Positions 43,220-53,154 are shown, counted from the stretch's first letter. The stretch is 64,000 bases of DNA from Pseudolabrys sp. (GCA_026125895.1 JAHCKG010000002.1:124001-188000), one strand, 5' to 3'. Numbers and translations are program-made. Notes: generated from the sequence alone by a model not told the origin.

Positions 43220-45022
43220 CGCCACGTCCACGATCCGCATCTGCACGCGCTCGGCGCCCTGCCAGCGATCGACCGTCAGATAGCCTGCGACGTGCATCGC
43301 ACGGCCGCGGTTGTCGAGCAAAGCCTTACCGAGCGGTGTGCCGACGCAGCGAAAGCAGATGGCGTTGACGAACTGGCCGTCGCCGGACTTGAGCCGCGCG
43401 CGGATATGGTTCTCGCCGACCGGATCGACATAAGCCAAAGTATGCGACGGCAGCACCAGCACCGGCTCGGGATTGCCGGCGCCGTAGGGTCCGGCCTTGG
43501 CCAGCATGGTGACGAGATCGGGCGTCACCGCGCCCGCGCTGACGGCGCCGTCGATCTTGAGCGCCGTCTCGCGCCGCGCCGTCTCGACCGCCGCCGACAA
43601 CGTCTCTTCCATGAAGGCGCGAAATGGCCCAAGCCCATCCTTGCGCACGGTGATGCCCGCCGCCATGGCGTGGCCGCCGCCCTTCACCAGCAGGCCCTGA
43701 TGCACGGCCTCGCGCACGGCGCGGCCGAGATCGACGCCGGGGATCGAGCGGCCCGATCCGGTGCCGGTGCCGCCGGGCTCCAGCGAAATCGCGAAGGACG
43801 GCCGGCCAAAGCGCTCCTTCAGCCGCGCGGCGACGAGGCCGACGACGCCGGGATGCCAGCCGGCCTGCGCCGTGACGACCACCGCACCCTTTTCTTCCAG
43901 ACCCAACGCGGCCAGCGCTTCCGCCTCGGCCTGCTCGACGGCGGCAACCTCGATGGCGCGGCGCTCGTGGTTGAGACGGTCGAGCTCGACGGCGATGCGC
44001 GCGGCTTCGGTCGAGTCGTCTTCCAGCATCAGCCGGGCGCCGAGGTCGGCACGGCCGATGCGGCCGCCGGCATTGATGCGCGGCCCGAGCATGAAGCCGA
44101 GATGAAACGCTTCGGGCGGACCGCTCAAGCGTGACGCGTCCATCAACGCGGTAAGGCCGATCTGCTCGCGCCGGCGCAGCGCAATCAGGCCCTTAGCGAC
44201 GAAGGCCCGGTTGAGCCCCTTGAGCGGCACGACGTCGGCCACGGTGCCGAGCGCAACGAGATCAAGCATGGACAGCAGGTCGGGCGCCTTGCGGCCGTCG
44301 AAATAGCCGCGCCTGCGAAGCTCGCGCGTCAGCGCTACCAAGGTCATGAACACGATGCCGCAGGCGGCGAGATAACCGAGACCGGACAGATCGTCGGCGC
44401 GGTTGGCGTTCACCACCGCGACCGCCGGCGGCAGCACCTCGTCGGCAAGATGATGATCGAGCACGATGGCCTGAAGGCCGAGCGTTGCGGCCTCCGCCAG
44501 CACGACATGGCTGGTGGTGCCGCAATCGACCGTGACAAGCAGCGTCGCGCCGCGCTCGGCGAAGGAGCGGATGGCGTCGGCGTTCGGGCCGTAGCCCTCG
44601 AAGATGCGGTCGGGAATGTGAACGATCGGGTCGAGGCCGCAACTGCGCAGGAAGCGCGCGAGGAGCGCCGACGAAGTCGCACCATCGACATCGTAATCAC
44701 CGAAGATCGCCACCTTCTCATTGCGCTGGATGGCGTCGGCGAGCCGCGCCGCCGCCGCGTCCATGCCGGTCAGTACCGACGGATCGGGCATCAGGTTCTT
44801 GACGGTCGGATCGAGGTAGGCCTCAACCTCACCCACCTCGACGCCGCGGCCGGCGAGCACGCGGGCGAGCAGCTCCGGCGTGCCGAGCCGCTGCGTGATG
44901 GTGGTGGCGCGCGCCAACCCGCGATCGTCGAGCCGGTCACGCCAGGCTCTCCCGGTCGCGGATTTCTCCACGCCGAGGAAATAGCGCTCGCGATCGTCGA
45001 AGCTGGCGGCAGGCAGGGCCAT
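43211..45022 (-). CDS. recJ: single-stranded-DNA-specific exonuclease RecJ
   Basis: A 603-residue DHH-family 5'-3' exonuclease. The core motifs are KVAIFGDYDVDGATSSALL, LLVTVDCGTTSHVVL, AIVLDHHLADEVLPP and, in DHHA1, VKGGGHAMAAGITV. The OB-fold end includes NHIRARLKSGDGQFVNAICF. It acts in recombination and mismatch repair on single-stranded DNA. It lies downstream of glpX, separated by a long palindromic repeat. Confidence 0.95.
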   Translation of the reverse strand: MALPAASFDDRERYFLGVEKSATGRAWRDRLDDRGLARATTITQRLGTPELLARVLAGRGVEVGEVEAYLDPTVKNLMPDPSVLTGMDAAAARLADAIQRNEKVAIFGDYDVDGATSSALLARFLRSCGLDPIVHIPDRIFEGYGPNADAIRSFAERGATLLVTVDCGTTSHVVLAEAATLGLQAIVLDHHLADEVLPPAVAVVNANRADDLSGLGYLAACGIVFMTLVALTRELRRRGYFDGRKAPDLLSMLDLVALGTVADVVPLKGLNRAFVAKGLIALRRREQIGLTALMDASRLSGPPEAFHLGFMLGPRINAGGRIGRADLGARLMLEDDSTEAARIAVELDRLNHERRAIEVAAVEQAEAEALAALGLEEKGAVVVTAQAGWHPGVVGLVAARLKERFGRPSFAISLEPGGTGTGSGRSIPGVDLGRAVREAVHQGLLVKGGGHAMAAGITVRKDGLGPFRAFMEETLSAAVETARRETALKIDGAVSAGAVTPDLVTMLAKAGPYGAGNPEPVLVLPSHTLAYVDPVGENHIRARLKSGDGQFVNAICFRCVGTPLGKALLDNRGRAMHVAGYLTVDRWQGAERVQMRIVDVALA

Positions 45023-45075
45023 GCCTGGAATATAGGGGTTCAGCCACTAGGCTGCACGCAGCCCACGAGCCTATC

Positions 45076-45195
45076 CCCGTCATCCTGAGGTGCCCGCCGA
45101 AGGCGGGCCTCGAAGGATGGACGGCCGGCGAGCCTCGGGCCGTCGTCCTTCGAGGCTCGCTTCGCTTCGCGAAGCTCGCACCTCAGGATGACGGG
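45076..45195. repeat. 120-base inverted repeat between glpX and recJ
   Basis: CCCGTCATCCTGAGGTGC at the left end and GCACCTCAGGATGACGGG at the right end are exact inverted copies. Inner arms GGCCTCGAAGGATG / CGTCCTTCGAGGCTC continue the dyad, and the right arm holds an extra small hairpin (GCTCGCTTCGCTTCGCGAAGC). This CTTCGAGG-type element is dispersed in many Bradyrhizobium-like genomes. Confidence 0.85.
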
Positions 45196-45218
45196 TTGAA
45201 GCCCGAGTTCGGTCCCGC

Positions 45219-46211
45219 TCAGTCCAGATGAAACTTCTCGAGTTGGCGGTGCTCACCGATGACGCGGCGAACCGTGCCGGTGGTCGAGCGCATGACCACC
45301 GTCTCGGTCTCGATGACTTCCTTGCCGAAGGTCACGCCCTTGAGCATGGCGCCGGTGGTGACGCCGGTAGCGGCGAACAGGCAGTCGCCCTTCACCATGT
45401 CCTCGATCTCGTACTTCTTCTTGGCATCCTTGATGCCCATCTTGAGGATGCGCTCCTGCAACGCCTCGGTGTCGATGACGAGGCGCGTCTGCATCTGGCC
45501 GCCGATGCAGCGCAAGGCCGCCGCCGACAGCACGCCTTCCGGCGCGCCACCCGAACCGAGATAGATGTCGATGCCGGTCTTGGCCTCGGCGCAGTGAATG
45601 ACGCCGGCGACGTCACCGTCCGAGATCAGCGACACCGCGGCGCCCAATTTCCGGATCGCGGCAATCTTGTCGGCGTGGCGCGGCCGGTCGAGCAGAATAG
45701 CGGTGATCTCGGTGGGCTTCACGCCCTTGGCCTTGGCAAGATTGATGATGTTCTCTTCAACCGGCGCATCGAGATCGACCGTGCCCTTCGGATAGCCAGG
45801 GCCGATGGCGATCTTGTCCATGTAGCAGTCCGGCGCGTGCAGCAGCGTGCCGCCGTCGGCCATGGCGATGGTGGCGATCGACCCCGGCATGTTCTTGGCG
45901 CACAGCACGGTGCCCTCGAGCGGGTCGACGGCGATGTCCACCTTGGGGCCGTTCTTGTTGCCGACCTTCTCGCCGATGAACAGCATCGGCGCCTCGTCGA
46001 TCTCGCCCTCGCCGATCACCACCGTGCCGTCGATCGGCAGTTTGTTGAGCTCGCGGCGCATGGCATCGACCGCGGCCTGATCGGAGGCCTTGTCAAGCCC
46101 GCGGCCGCGCAGCCGCGCAGCGGACACCGCCGCGCGCTCGGTGACGCGGACGATCTCCAGCGTCAGGATGCGCTCCAGCAGCAGTTCGGGCTGAATGGTA
46201 ATCGAAGCCAT
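45219..46211 (-). CDS. glpX: class II fructose-1,6-bisphosphatase GlpX
   Basis: A 330-residue GlpX enzyme. Motifs are VVIGEGEIDEAPMLFIGE, DIAVDPLEGTVLCAKNMPGS (metal- and substrate-binding), LDRPRHADKIAAIRKLGA and DIYLGSGGAPEGVLSAAALR. It dephosphorylates fructose-1,6-bisphosphate in gluconeogenesis or the Calvin cycle. It starts 23 bases after hom. Confidence 0.95.
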   Translation of the reverse strand: MASITIQPELLLERILTLEIVRVTERAAVSAARLRGRGLDKASDQAAVDAMRRELNKLPIDGTVVIGEGEIDEAPMLFIGEKVGNKNGPKVDIAVDPLEGTVLCAKNMPGSIATIAMADGGTLLHAPDCYMDKIAIGPGYPKGTVDLDAPVEENIINLAKAKGVKPTEITAILLDRPRHADKIAAIRKLGAAVSLISDGDVAGVIHCAEAKTGIDIYLGSGGAPEGVLSAAALRCIGGQMQTRLVIDTEALQERILKMGIKDAKKKYEIEDMVKGDCLFAATGVTTGAMLKGVTFGKEVIETETVVMRSTTGTVRRVIGEHRQLEKFHLD

Positions 46212-46234
46212 AGGATAATCCCCTCGTAACTGAA

Positions 46235-47548
46235 CTAATTCTTCTCGATGCGGATGACTTGCGGTCGTCCGGAAATCACCCGGTCGCTTCCCACCGCAGC
46301 CAGCGCTTTGCGCACAGCGTCCTCGCTGGTCGCGTAGGTGATCAGGATAACCGGCACGGAGCCGCTTTTCGACTTCGGCGCCACCTCGCCTTTGGGATGA
46401 CGCTGCACGATCGATTCCAGCGAAATGTCCTGCTGCGCCAGCCTTTTGGCGATAGTCGCGGCGGTGCCGGGCTTGTCGCGCGCCTCGAGGCGTATGTAGT
46501 AACCGCCTTCGTGGCGCTGCATCGGCGCCTTCTTCACCACGGTGAGCTTGCCTGCCGGCCGGCCAAACGGCGCTGTCCGGGCGCCGCGCGCGATGTCGGC
46601 GATATCGGACAGCACGGCTGACGCAGTCGCCGCCCCGCCGGCGCCGGGACCGACCAGGGTGATCGGGTTGATGCCTTCGGCGTCGATGGTGACGGCGTTG
46701 GTGACGCCCATCACCTGCGCGATCGAGGAGTCCTTGCGCACCATGGTCGGATGCACGCGCTGCTCGATGCCCTTTGGCGTGCGCACCGCGACGCCGAGCA
46801 GCTTAATGCGGTAGCCGAGCTCGTCGGCGGCGGCGAGATCGGCCGGCGCGATCGAGGAAATGCCTTCGACATAGATCGCGCCCTCGTCGACCTTCGTGCC
46901 AAAGGCGAGACTGGCGAGCAGCGCCAGCTTCTGCGCCGTGTCATGGCCTTCGACGTCGAAGGTCGGATCGGCTTCGGCATAACCGAGACGCTGCGCGTCG
47001 GCCAAGCAGTCGGCATAAGACAAGCCTTCCTGCTCCATCCGCGTCAGGATGTAATTGCAGGTGCCGTTGAGGATGCCGTAGATGCGGTTGATGGCATTGC
47101 CGGCAAGGCCCTCTCTTAAGGTCTTGACGACTGGAATGGCGGCAGCGACCGCGGCCTCGTAATTGAGCGAGACATCGGCCTTCTCTGCAAGCTGCGCCAG
47201 CTTGAAGCCGTGCTTGGCGAGCAGTGCCTTGTTAGCCGTCACAACCGACTTTCCGGAAGCGAGCGCGTATTCGACAGCGCTCTTGGCCGGATCGCCCGAA
47301 CCGCCCATCAGCTCGACGAACACGTCGATGCCTTCGAAACCGGCAAGTTCGACCGGATCGGAGAACCACTTCATCTTCTTCAGGTCGATGCCGCGGTTCT
47401 TGTTGCGCGATCGCGCCGAGACGGCGACGACTTCGATGGCGCGGCCGCAGCGCGCGGCAAGCGCGCCGCGCTGCTCGGCGATCTGGGCGATCAGGGCGGC
47501 GCCCACCGTGCCGAGGCCGGCGACACCTACTCTCAATGGTTCTGTCAT
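46235..47548 (-). CDS. hom: homoserine dehydrogenase
   Basis: A 437-residue enzyme from the ATG at 47548 (MTEPLRVGVAGLGTVGAALI, the NAD(P)-binding domain). Motifs are GKSVVTANKALLAKHG, YGILNGTCNYILTRMEQEG and GYAEADPTFDVEGHDTAQKL. A C-terminal ACT domain (HEGGYYIRLEARDKPGTAAT) suggests feedback control by threonine. It reduces aspartate semialdehyde to homoserine. It starts four bases after the alaC stop. Confidence 0.96.
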   Translation of the reverse strand: MTEPLRVGVAGLGTVGAALIAQIAEQRGALAARCGRAIEVVAVSARSRNKNRGIDLKKMKWFSDPVELAGFEGIDVFVELMGGSGDPAKSAVEYALASGKSVVTANKALLAKHGFKLAQLAEKADVSLNYEAAVAAAIPVVKTLREGLAGNAINRIYGILNGTCNYILTRMEQEGLSYADCLADAQRLGYAEADPTFDVEGHDTAQKLALLASLAFGTKVDEGAIYVEGISSIAPADLAAADELGYRIKLLGVAVRTPKGIEQRVHPTMVRKDSSIAQVMGVTNAVTIDAEGINPITLVGPGAGGAATASAVLSDIADIARGARTAPFGRPAGKLTVVKKAPMQRHEGGYYIRLEARDKPGTAATIAKRLAQQDISLESIVQRHPKGEVAPKSKSGSVPVILITYATSEDAVRKALAAVGSDRVISGRPQVIRIEKN

Positions 47549-47552
47549 CTGC

Positions 47553-48770
47553 TTAGCGCCGGTTCGCCAGCGGGACGACGTTGTGAAGCTGGGCCGGCGC
47601 CGTCTCAAGGAAGCGCTTGATGTTGCGCGCGGCCTGACGGATGCGCTGCTCATTTTCGACGAGCGCGATGCGCACGTAGCCCTCGCCACGCTCGCCGAAG
47701 CCCGTGCCGGGCGACACCGCGACCTCGGCCTTCTCGACGAGGAGCTTGGAGAACTCGACTGAGCCCATCTCGCGGAACGGCTCCGGGATCGGCGACCAGG
47801 CGAACATCGACGCGCTGGGCGCCGGCACATTCCAGCCAGCGCGCGAAAAGCTGTCGATCATGACGTCCCGGCGCTTGGTGTAGATGTCGCGCATTTCACG
47901 CACGCAGTCGTCCGGGCCGTTGAGCGCCGCGGTCGCGGCCACCTGCACCGGCGTGAAAGCGCCGTAGTCGAGATAGGATTTGACGCGGCCGAGCGCGGCG
48001 ATCAGCCGGTCATTACCGACGGCAAAGCCCATGCGCCAGCCGGCCATCGAGAAGGTCTTCGACATCGAGGTGAACTCGACGGTGACGTCGATCGCGCCCG
48101 GCACCTGCAGCACCGAAGGCGGCGGATCGTTGTCGAAATAGACCTCGGCGTAAGCCAGATCCGACAGGATGAAGATCTCGTGCTTCTTCGCGAAAGCGAC
48201 GAGGTCCTTGTAGAAATCGAGGCTGGCGACGAAGGCGGTCGGGTTCGACGGATAGCAGACGACGATGGCGATCGGCTTCGGGATCGAATGACGGATGGCG
48301 CGCTCGACTTGAGCGAAGAAGTCCGGCGTCGGGTCCGACGAGACCGAGCGGATGACGCCGCCGGCCATCAGGAAGCCGAAGGCGTGGATCGGGTAGCTCG
48401 GGTCGGGGACGATGATGACGTCGCCCGGCGCCGTGATCGCCTGCGCCATGTTGGCGAAGCCTTCCTTCGATCCCAAGGTGGCGACCACCTGGGTATCGGG
48501 GTTTAGCTTCACGCCGAAGCGGCGCCCGTAATAGGCGGCCTGGGCGCGGCGCAGACCCGGGATACCGCGCGACGCCGAGTAACGGTCGGTGCGCGGCTTG
48601 CCGAGCGTTTCCTTCAGCTTGTCGATGACGTGCTGAGGCGCCGGCAGGTCCGGGTTGCCCATGCCGAGGTCGATGATGTCCGCACCGGCGTTCCTCGCCT
48701 TGGCCTTGGCGCGGTTCACCTCTTCGAACACGTAGGGCGGCAGGCGGCGGATGCGGTAGAATTCTTCCAT
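47553..48770 (-). CDS. alaC: class I/II aminotransferase, AlaC-like
   Basis: A 405-residue PLP enzyme. The N-terminal RIRRLPPYVFEEVNRAKAKA and IIDLGMGNPDLPAPQHV are typical of AlaC/YfdZ. The PLP lysine lies in FTSMSKTFSMAGWRMGF. It probably interconverts glutamate + pyruvate and 2-oxoglutarate + alanine; related proteins are often labelled LL-diaminopimelate aminotransferase. The start ATG at 48770 (MEEFYRIRR) is favoured over 48821. It heads the alaC-hom-glpX operon. Confidence 0.9.
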   Translation of the reverse strand: MEEFYRIRRLPPYVFEEVNRAKAKARNAGADIIDLGMGNPDLPAPQHVIDKLKETLGKPRTDRYSASRGIPGLRRAQAAYYGRRFGVKLNPDTQVVATLGSKEGFANMAQAITAPGDVIIVPDPSYPIHAFGFLMAGGVIRSVSSDPTPDFFAQVERAIRHSIPKPIAIVVCYPSNPTAFVASLDFYKDLVAFAKKHEIFILSDLAYAEVYFDNDPPPSVLQVPGAIDVTVEFTSMSKTFSMAGWRMGFAVGNDRLIAALGRVKSYLDYGAFTPVQVAATAALNGPDDCVREMRDIYTKRRDVMIDSFSRAGWNVPAPSASMFAWSPIPEPFREMGSVEFSKLLVEKAEVAVSPGTGFGERGEGYVRIALVENEQRIRQAARNIKRFLETAPAQLHNVVPLANRR

Positions 48771-48839
48771 CGTTTCAGACCTTGGCTGGAGCCTCGGCCG
48801 CCCTCTCCGGCTGGCCTTCAAAACCCCGGCTGGCTTTTA

Positions 48840-49241
48840 TCATGGGTTCGTTTTTGCGCCAGTGGCCTGCCCGGTTTTCGGGGCGGCAGGCTTCTTTTTG
48901 GCTGGAGCCGCGGCCGGCGCCTGTGGCGGCGGCAATTCGGGATCGGCCGAAAGCTTGCCCTGTTGATCCCGGAGGTTTTGCAGGTCCTTCTGCAGGTCCA
49001 ACTGCCCTTGATCGTCGAGCGGCGCATTGGCCCGGGGCGTCGGCGTGTCGTAGACGTTGGGATACTTGTAGTCCTTGGCCGGCGGCTTGGGCGCCCCGTC
49101 GGGCAGGCCGCCGAGCGCGTGCGGCAGGGCGTCGCCCATGCCGCCCTGGGCGCAGCCGGACAGCGCCAGTTGTGCGGCGATCGGCACCACCGCCGTCAGA
49201 ACGACACATCTCATCCGCCGCCGTCTCAAGCCGTCCCTCAT
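48840..49241 (-). CDS. small lipoprotein, hypothetical
   Basis: A 133-residue protein with a lipoprotein signal: VVLTAVVPIAAQLALSGCAQ, the Cys of LSGC being the lipidation site. The body is short and Pro-rich (GGLPDGAPKPPAKDYKYPNV), with a charged helix (LDLQKDLQNLRDQQGKLSAD) and a Lys/Ala/Pro tail. No domain is recognised. The start could be 49241 or 49214 (MRCVVL). It lies between alaC and the divergent phaC. Confidence 0.75.
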   Translation of the reverse strand: MRDGLRRRRMRCVVLTAVVPIAAQLALSGCAQGGMGDALPHALGGLPDGAPKPPAKDYKYPNVYDTPTPRANAPLDDQGQLDLQKDLQNLRDQQGKLSADPELPPPQAPAAAPAKKKPAAPKTGQATGAKTNP

Positions 49242-49465
49242 CAACCTCGCCGCCCATCACTACCGGAATGCTCAGAGCCCCGGCCGTCCTCAAAAATTAG
49301 TGTAGACTCAATGAATTATAGCGTATTTGCGCTACCGGGCTAATATGGCGGCAGCAAGGTCTCCCCGGCGCTGGCGGTTCTGCGAACAATTGGCGCAGAA
49401 TTGCCGCAAAAGGCGCCTTGCGATGGCGATCACTCCGGGCCAAGTCTGACTCGGGGACACTAAAA

Positions 49466-51400
49466 ATGACGATGGAAACGTCCAAAGGCACGACGACTGG
49501 GGAAGCCAGGGGAACAGCCGCCCCGGGCGAGCTGAAGCTTGTCGCTTCCAATGAGCAGCTCAAGACCGCGTCCGGATCGGCCCGACGCGGAACCCCGCCG
49601 GCAGCCAGCGACGCGCCCCCGTTCGGCAGCGTCGATATCGAGGCTCTCTCCCGCAACCTGGCCCGCGTCATCGAGAATGGCGGCAAGGCCCTCGCCGCCT
49701 ACATGAAGCCGCGCGAAGAGGGCAAGGTCCGAGACGAGTTCAACGAGGACGTCGCCGACATCGTCCGCACCATCGCCAAGGTGCTGGAATTCTGGCTGTC
49801 CGACCCGCAGCGCACGCTGGAACTGCAGACCAGCGTCGGCCGCTCTTATCTCGATCTCTGGGGCACCGCGATGCGCCGGATGTCCGGTGAGGAATTCGCG
49901 CCGGTGATCGCCGCCGACCCGCGCGACAAGAGGTTCGCCGATCCGGAATGGTCACAGAACCAGTTCTACGACTTCCTCAAGCAGCTCTATTTGCTCACGG
50001 TGCAGTGGAGCGAAAAGCTGGTCCAGGGCGCCGAAGGCATCGACGATCACACCCGGCAGAAGGCCGAGTTCTACGTCAAGCAGTTCGCCAACGCGATCTC
50101 GCCGTCGAACTTCGTGCTCACCAATCCCGAACTGATGCGCGAGACGATGACGTCGAACGCCGAGAATCTGGCTCGCGGCATGGCGATGCTGGGCGAGGAT
50201 ATCGCGGCCGGCGAAGGCAATCTGCGCATCCGCCAGACCGACCCGGCCAACTTCGCCGTCGGCAAGAACCTGGCGCTGACGCCGGGCAAGGTCATCTACC
50301 AGAACGACCTGATGCAGCTCATCCAGTACGAGCCGGCGACCGAACAGGTCTTCAAGGTGCCGCTGCTGATCGTGCCGCCTTGGATCAACAAGTTCTACAT
50401 CCTCGACCTGACGCCGGAAAAATCCTTCATCAAGTGGTGCGTCGATCGCGGCTTCACCGTCTTCGTGATCTCGTGGGTCAACCCGGACGCGGCGTTGGCG
50501 AAGAAGAGCTTCGAAGAATACATGAAGGAAGGCCCGCTGACCGCGCTCGACATCGTCGAGCAGGTCACCGGCGAGAAGAAGGTCCACACCATCGGCTATT
50601 GCGTCGGCGGCACATTGCTCGCGGTGACGCTGGCTTACCTCGCCGCCAACAAGCGCGACGCCGTCGTGTCCGCAACCATGTTCGCGGCGCAGGTCGATTT
50701 CACCTATGCCGGCGACCTCAAGATTTTCGTCGACGAGGAGCGCGTCAAGCAGCTCGAGGCGCGCATGCAGGAGACGGGCTATCTCGAGGCCTCGCGCATG
50801 GCCAACACGTTCAACATGCTGCGCTCGAACGACCTGATCTGGCCCTATGTCGTCAACAACTACCTGAAGGGCAAGAAGCCCTACCCGTTCGACCTTTTGT
50901 ACTGGAATTCGGACGCCACGCGCATGCCGGCGGCCAACCATTCCTTTTACCTGCGCAACTGCTACCTCAATAACCGCCTGACCAAGGGCGAGATCGAGCT
51001 CGCCGGTGCCAAGCTGAAACTGAACAAGGTGAAGGTGCCGATCTACAATCTGGCCACGCGCGAGGATCACATCGCGCCGGCCAAATCGGTGCTGCACGGC
51101 TCGCAATTCTTCGGTGGACCGGTGCGCTATGTGCTGGCCGGTTCGGGACATATCGCCGGCGTCATCAATCCGCCGGGTCCGAAGATCAAGTATCAGTACT
51201 GGGTCGGTCATCCGCCGAGCGGCGACGACGTCGACAAATGGCTGGAGACGGCGACCGAGCACCCGGGTTCGTGGTGGCCGGACTGGCTCGACTGGATCAA
51301 GAGCCTGGACGAAGAGCGCGTGCCGGCGCGCACGATCGGCGGCGGCAAGCTGACGCCGATCGAGGACGCGCCCGGGTCTTACGTGAAAATGCGAAGCTGA
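49466..51400 (+). CDS. phaC: class I poly(3-hydroxyalkanoate) synthase PhaC
   Basis: A 644-residue class I PHA synthase. The lipase-like box is GYCVGG, with the nucleophile Cys379. The Asp lies in [14 protein letters not shown], and the His in [14 protein letters not shown]. The N-terminal domain has [20 protein letters not shown] and [20 protein letters not shown]. It polymerises hydroxyacyl-CoA at the granule surface. The N-terminal 50 residues are low-complexity. The start is 49466 or 49472. Confidence 0.96.
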   Translation: MTMETSKGTTTGEARGTAAPGELKLVASNEQLKTASGSARRGTPPAASDAPPFGSVDIEALSRNLARVIENGGKALAAYMKPREEGKVRDEFNEDVADIVRTIAKVLEFWLSDPQRTLELQTSVGRSYLDLWGTAMRRMSGEEFAPVIAADPRDKRFADPEWSQNQFYDFLKQLYLLTVQWSEKLVQGAEGIDDHTRQKAEFYVKQFANAISPSNFVLTNPELMRETMTSNAENLARGMAMLGEDIAAGEGNLRIRQTDPANFAVGKNLALTPGKVIYQNDLMQLIQYEPATEQVFKVPLLIVPPWINKFYILDLTPEKSFIKWCVDRGFTVFVISWVNPDAALAKKSFEEYMKEGPLTALDIVEQVTGEKKVHTIGYCVGGTLLAVTLAYLAANKRDAVVSATMFAAQVDFTYAGDLKIFVDEERVKQLEARMQETGYLEASRMANTFNMLRSNDLIWPYVVNNYLKGKKPYPFDLLYWNSDATRMPAANHSFYLRNCYLNNRLTKGEIELAGAKLKLNKVKVPIYNLATREDHIAPAKSVLHGSQFFGGPVRYVLAGSGHIAGVINPPGPKIKYQYWVGHPPSGDDVDKWLETATEHPGSWWPDWLDWIKSLDEERVPARTIGGGKLTPIEDAPGSYVKMRS

Positions 51401-51411
51401 AAAGACGCCTT

Positions 51412-52296
51412 TCAGGAGGCGAGCTTGATCGGCACTTTCAGGTAGTGCACGCCATCGACCTCGGCCGGCGGGAATTTGCCGGCACGGATGTTCACCTGAA
51501 TTGACGGCAGCAACAACAGCGGCGCGGCCAGCGTCGCATCGCGCGCTTCGCGCATCTTGACGAACGCATCCTCCGTCACCCCCTCGTGCACATGCACATT
51601 GCGGGCGCGCTCTTCAGCGACGGTGGTCTCCCAGGCATATTGATCGCGTCCCGGCGCCTTGTAGTCGTGGCACATGAACAGCCGGGTCTCGGGAGGCAGC
51701 GACAGCACGCGCTGGATCGAGCGATAGAGATCGCGGGCATTGCCGCCGGGGAAGTCGGCGCGCGCCGTGCCGTAATCCGGCATGAACATGGTATCGCCGA
51801 CGAATACGGCGTCGCCGATCCTGTAGGAGACACAGGCCGGCGTATGGCCTGGCGTATGCATCACTTCGGCGTCGACGGTGCCGATCTTGAAGCGCTCGCC
51901 ATCCTTGAACAGATGATCGAATTCCGAGCCGTCGCCGGAGACGTCGATGGCGTTGAACACCGGGCGGAAGATGCGCTGCACGTCGCGGATATGCTCGCCG
52001 ATCGCCACCTTGGCGCCGGTCTTGAGTTTGATGTAGGGCGCGCCGGACAGATGATCGGCATGGGCGTGGGTCTCGAGCACCTGCCCGATCCTGACGCCGA
52101 GTTCGTTCGCCCGTGCCACGATTCTGTCCGCGGAAGCGGTCGAACAGTTGCCGGTCCGGAAGTCGTAGTCCAGCACGGGGTCGATCACCGCGCCGTCCAT
52201 CGTGTCGCCGTCCCAGACCAGATAGCTGACCGTGTTGGTCGGCTCGTCGAAAAACGCCTCGATCTGCGGTTTCTTCGTCGCTATCGCGGCTGACAT
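51412..52296 (-). CDS. blh: persulfide dioxygenase / Blh-type metallo-beta-lactamase-fold protein
   Basis: A 294-residue protein from the ATG at 52296 (SD AAGGAG). The metal motif is LETHAHADHLSGAPY, followed by VMHTPGHTPACVSYRI and VFVGDTMFMPDYGTARADFP, as in ETHE1/PDO and the Blh protein of the bigR operon. It oxidises glutathione persulfide to sulfite. It is divergent from the BigR-like repressor with an operator-like dyad in the spacer. Confidence 0.9.
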   Translation of the reverse strand: MSAAIATKKPQIEAFFDEPTNTVSYLVWDGDTMDGAVIDPVLDYDFRTGNCSTASADRIVARANELGVRIGQVLETHAHADHLSGAPYIKLKTGAKVAIGEHIRDVQRIFRPVFNAIDVSGDGSEFDHLFKDGERFKIGTVDAEVMHTPGHTPACVSYRIGDAVFVGDTMFMPDYGTARADFPGGNARDLYRSIQRVLSLPPETRLFMCHDYKAPGRDQYAWETTVAEERARNVHVHEGVTEDAFVKMREARDATLAAPLLLLPSIQVNIRAGKFPPAEVDGVHYLKVPIKLAS

Positions 52297-52348
52297 CAGA
52301 CCGCTCCTTCCTGTTCGCACCCGGGTCGAGACCCTTCTTGACGGATAT

Positions 52349-52378
52349 ATTAGGCGTACCTAATTTAGCAATATCTAA
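52349..52378. promoter_or_regulatory. candidate BigR operator in the blh-bigR spacer
   Basis: ATTAGG-CGTA-CCTAAT (52349-52364) is a perfect 6-bp-arm dyad. It is followed by TTAG-N6-CTAA (52365-52378). The AT-rich region sits between the divergent start codons, matching the known autoregulated layout of bigR/blh loci. Confidence 0.65.
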
Positions 52379-52393
52379 TATTAAGGTTCCCCG

Positions 52394-52726
52394 ATGCGGT
52401 CATCTCTCGCCAAGGCCCTGCCCGCCGATAAAACCATGAGCCAGCTTGAACGCAAGGCCACGGAAGCGGCCGGGCTGTTGAAGCTCCTGGCCAACGAAAG
52501 CCGGTTGCTGATCCTGTGTCGTCTTGCCGCGTCCGGCGAAGCGTCGGTCGGCGCGCTCACGGCGGCCGCCGACCTAAGCCAGTCGGCGCTCTCGCAGCAT
52601 CTCGCCAGGATGCGTGAAGACGGCCTCGTCGCCACGCGGCGCGACGGCCAGACCGTCTATTACAGAATCGCCGATGACAACGCCGCGCGCCTGCTGACGC
52701 TGCTCAAGGACATCTATTGCCCCTGA
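52394..52726 (+). CDS. bigR: BigR/SqrR-type ArsR-family persulfide-responsive repressor
   Basis: A 110-residue winged-helix protein: LKLLANESRLLILCRLAASG, then QSALSQHLARMREDGLVATR and RRDGQTVYYRIADD. Cys42 (LILCRL) and Cys109 (DIYCP, the penultimate residue) match the cysteine pair that forms a disulfide or polysulfide bridge in BigR and SqrR, releasing DNA. It probably controls the divergent blh gene and its own operon with rhodanese and TauE. It is paralogous to SoxR at 38255. Confidence 0.92.
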   Translation: MRSSLAKALPADKTMSQLERKATEAAGLLKLLANESRLLILCRLAASGEASVGALTAAADLSQSALSQHLARMREDGLVATRRDGQTVYYRIADDNAARLLTLLKDIYCP

Positions 52727-52770
52727 GCGGACAACAGCCGGCCCCTCGCGTCATTTGAAGGATAGTAGGG

Positions 52771-53154
52771 ATGAAGACCATCACACCCGAGCGCGCCGCT
52801 GAACTCGTCAAGGCCGGCGCCACCCTGATCGACATTCGTGAAAACAACGAATACGCCCACGAGAATATCCCCGGCGCCCGCCACCACGCGCTGTCGCAGA
52901 TCGGTCCCACCTCCGTTCTTCGTGCCGGCGACACCGTGTTGATCTATCACTGCAAGTCAGGCGGCCGCACCACCATGAACGCCGGACGGCTCGCCGACGC
53001 GGCAGGCAACTGCGACGTCTATGTCATGGGCGGCGGCATCGAAGCGTGGAAATGCGCCGGCTTTGCCACCTCGGCGCGGCCGGCCCGCGAGTCCGGCGCC
53101 GACAACCGACAGAGCGGATTGCTGGAGCGGCTCACCTCCATCTTCCGCGGCTAA
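52771..53154 (+). CDS. rhodanese-like sulfurtransferase
   Basis: A 127-residue single-domain rhodanese. LIDIRENNEYAHENIPGARH leads to the active-site loop YHCKSGGRTTMNAGRLA (catalytic Cys), then VYVMGGGIEAWKCAGF. It transfers sulfane sulfur, here probably with persulfide dioxygenase in sulfide detoxification. It is the second gene of the bigR operon, 44 bases after bigR. Confidence 0.93.
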   Translation: MKTITPERAAELVKAGATLIDIRENNEYAHENIPGARHHALSQIGPTSVLRAGDTVLIYHCKSGGRTTMNAGRLADAAGNCDVYVMGGGIEAWKCAGFATSARPARESGADNRQSGLLERLTSIFRG

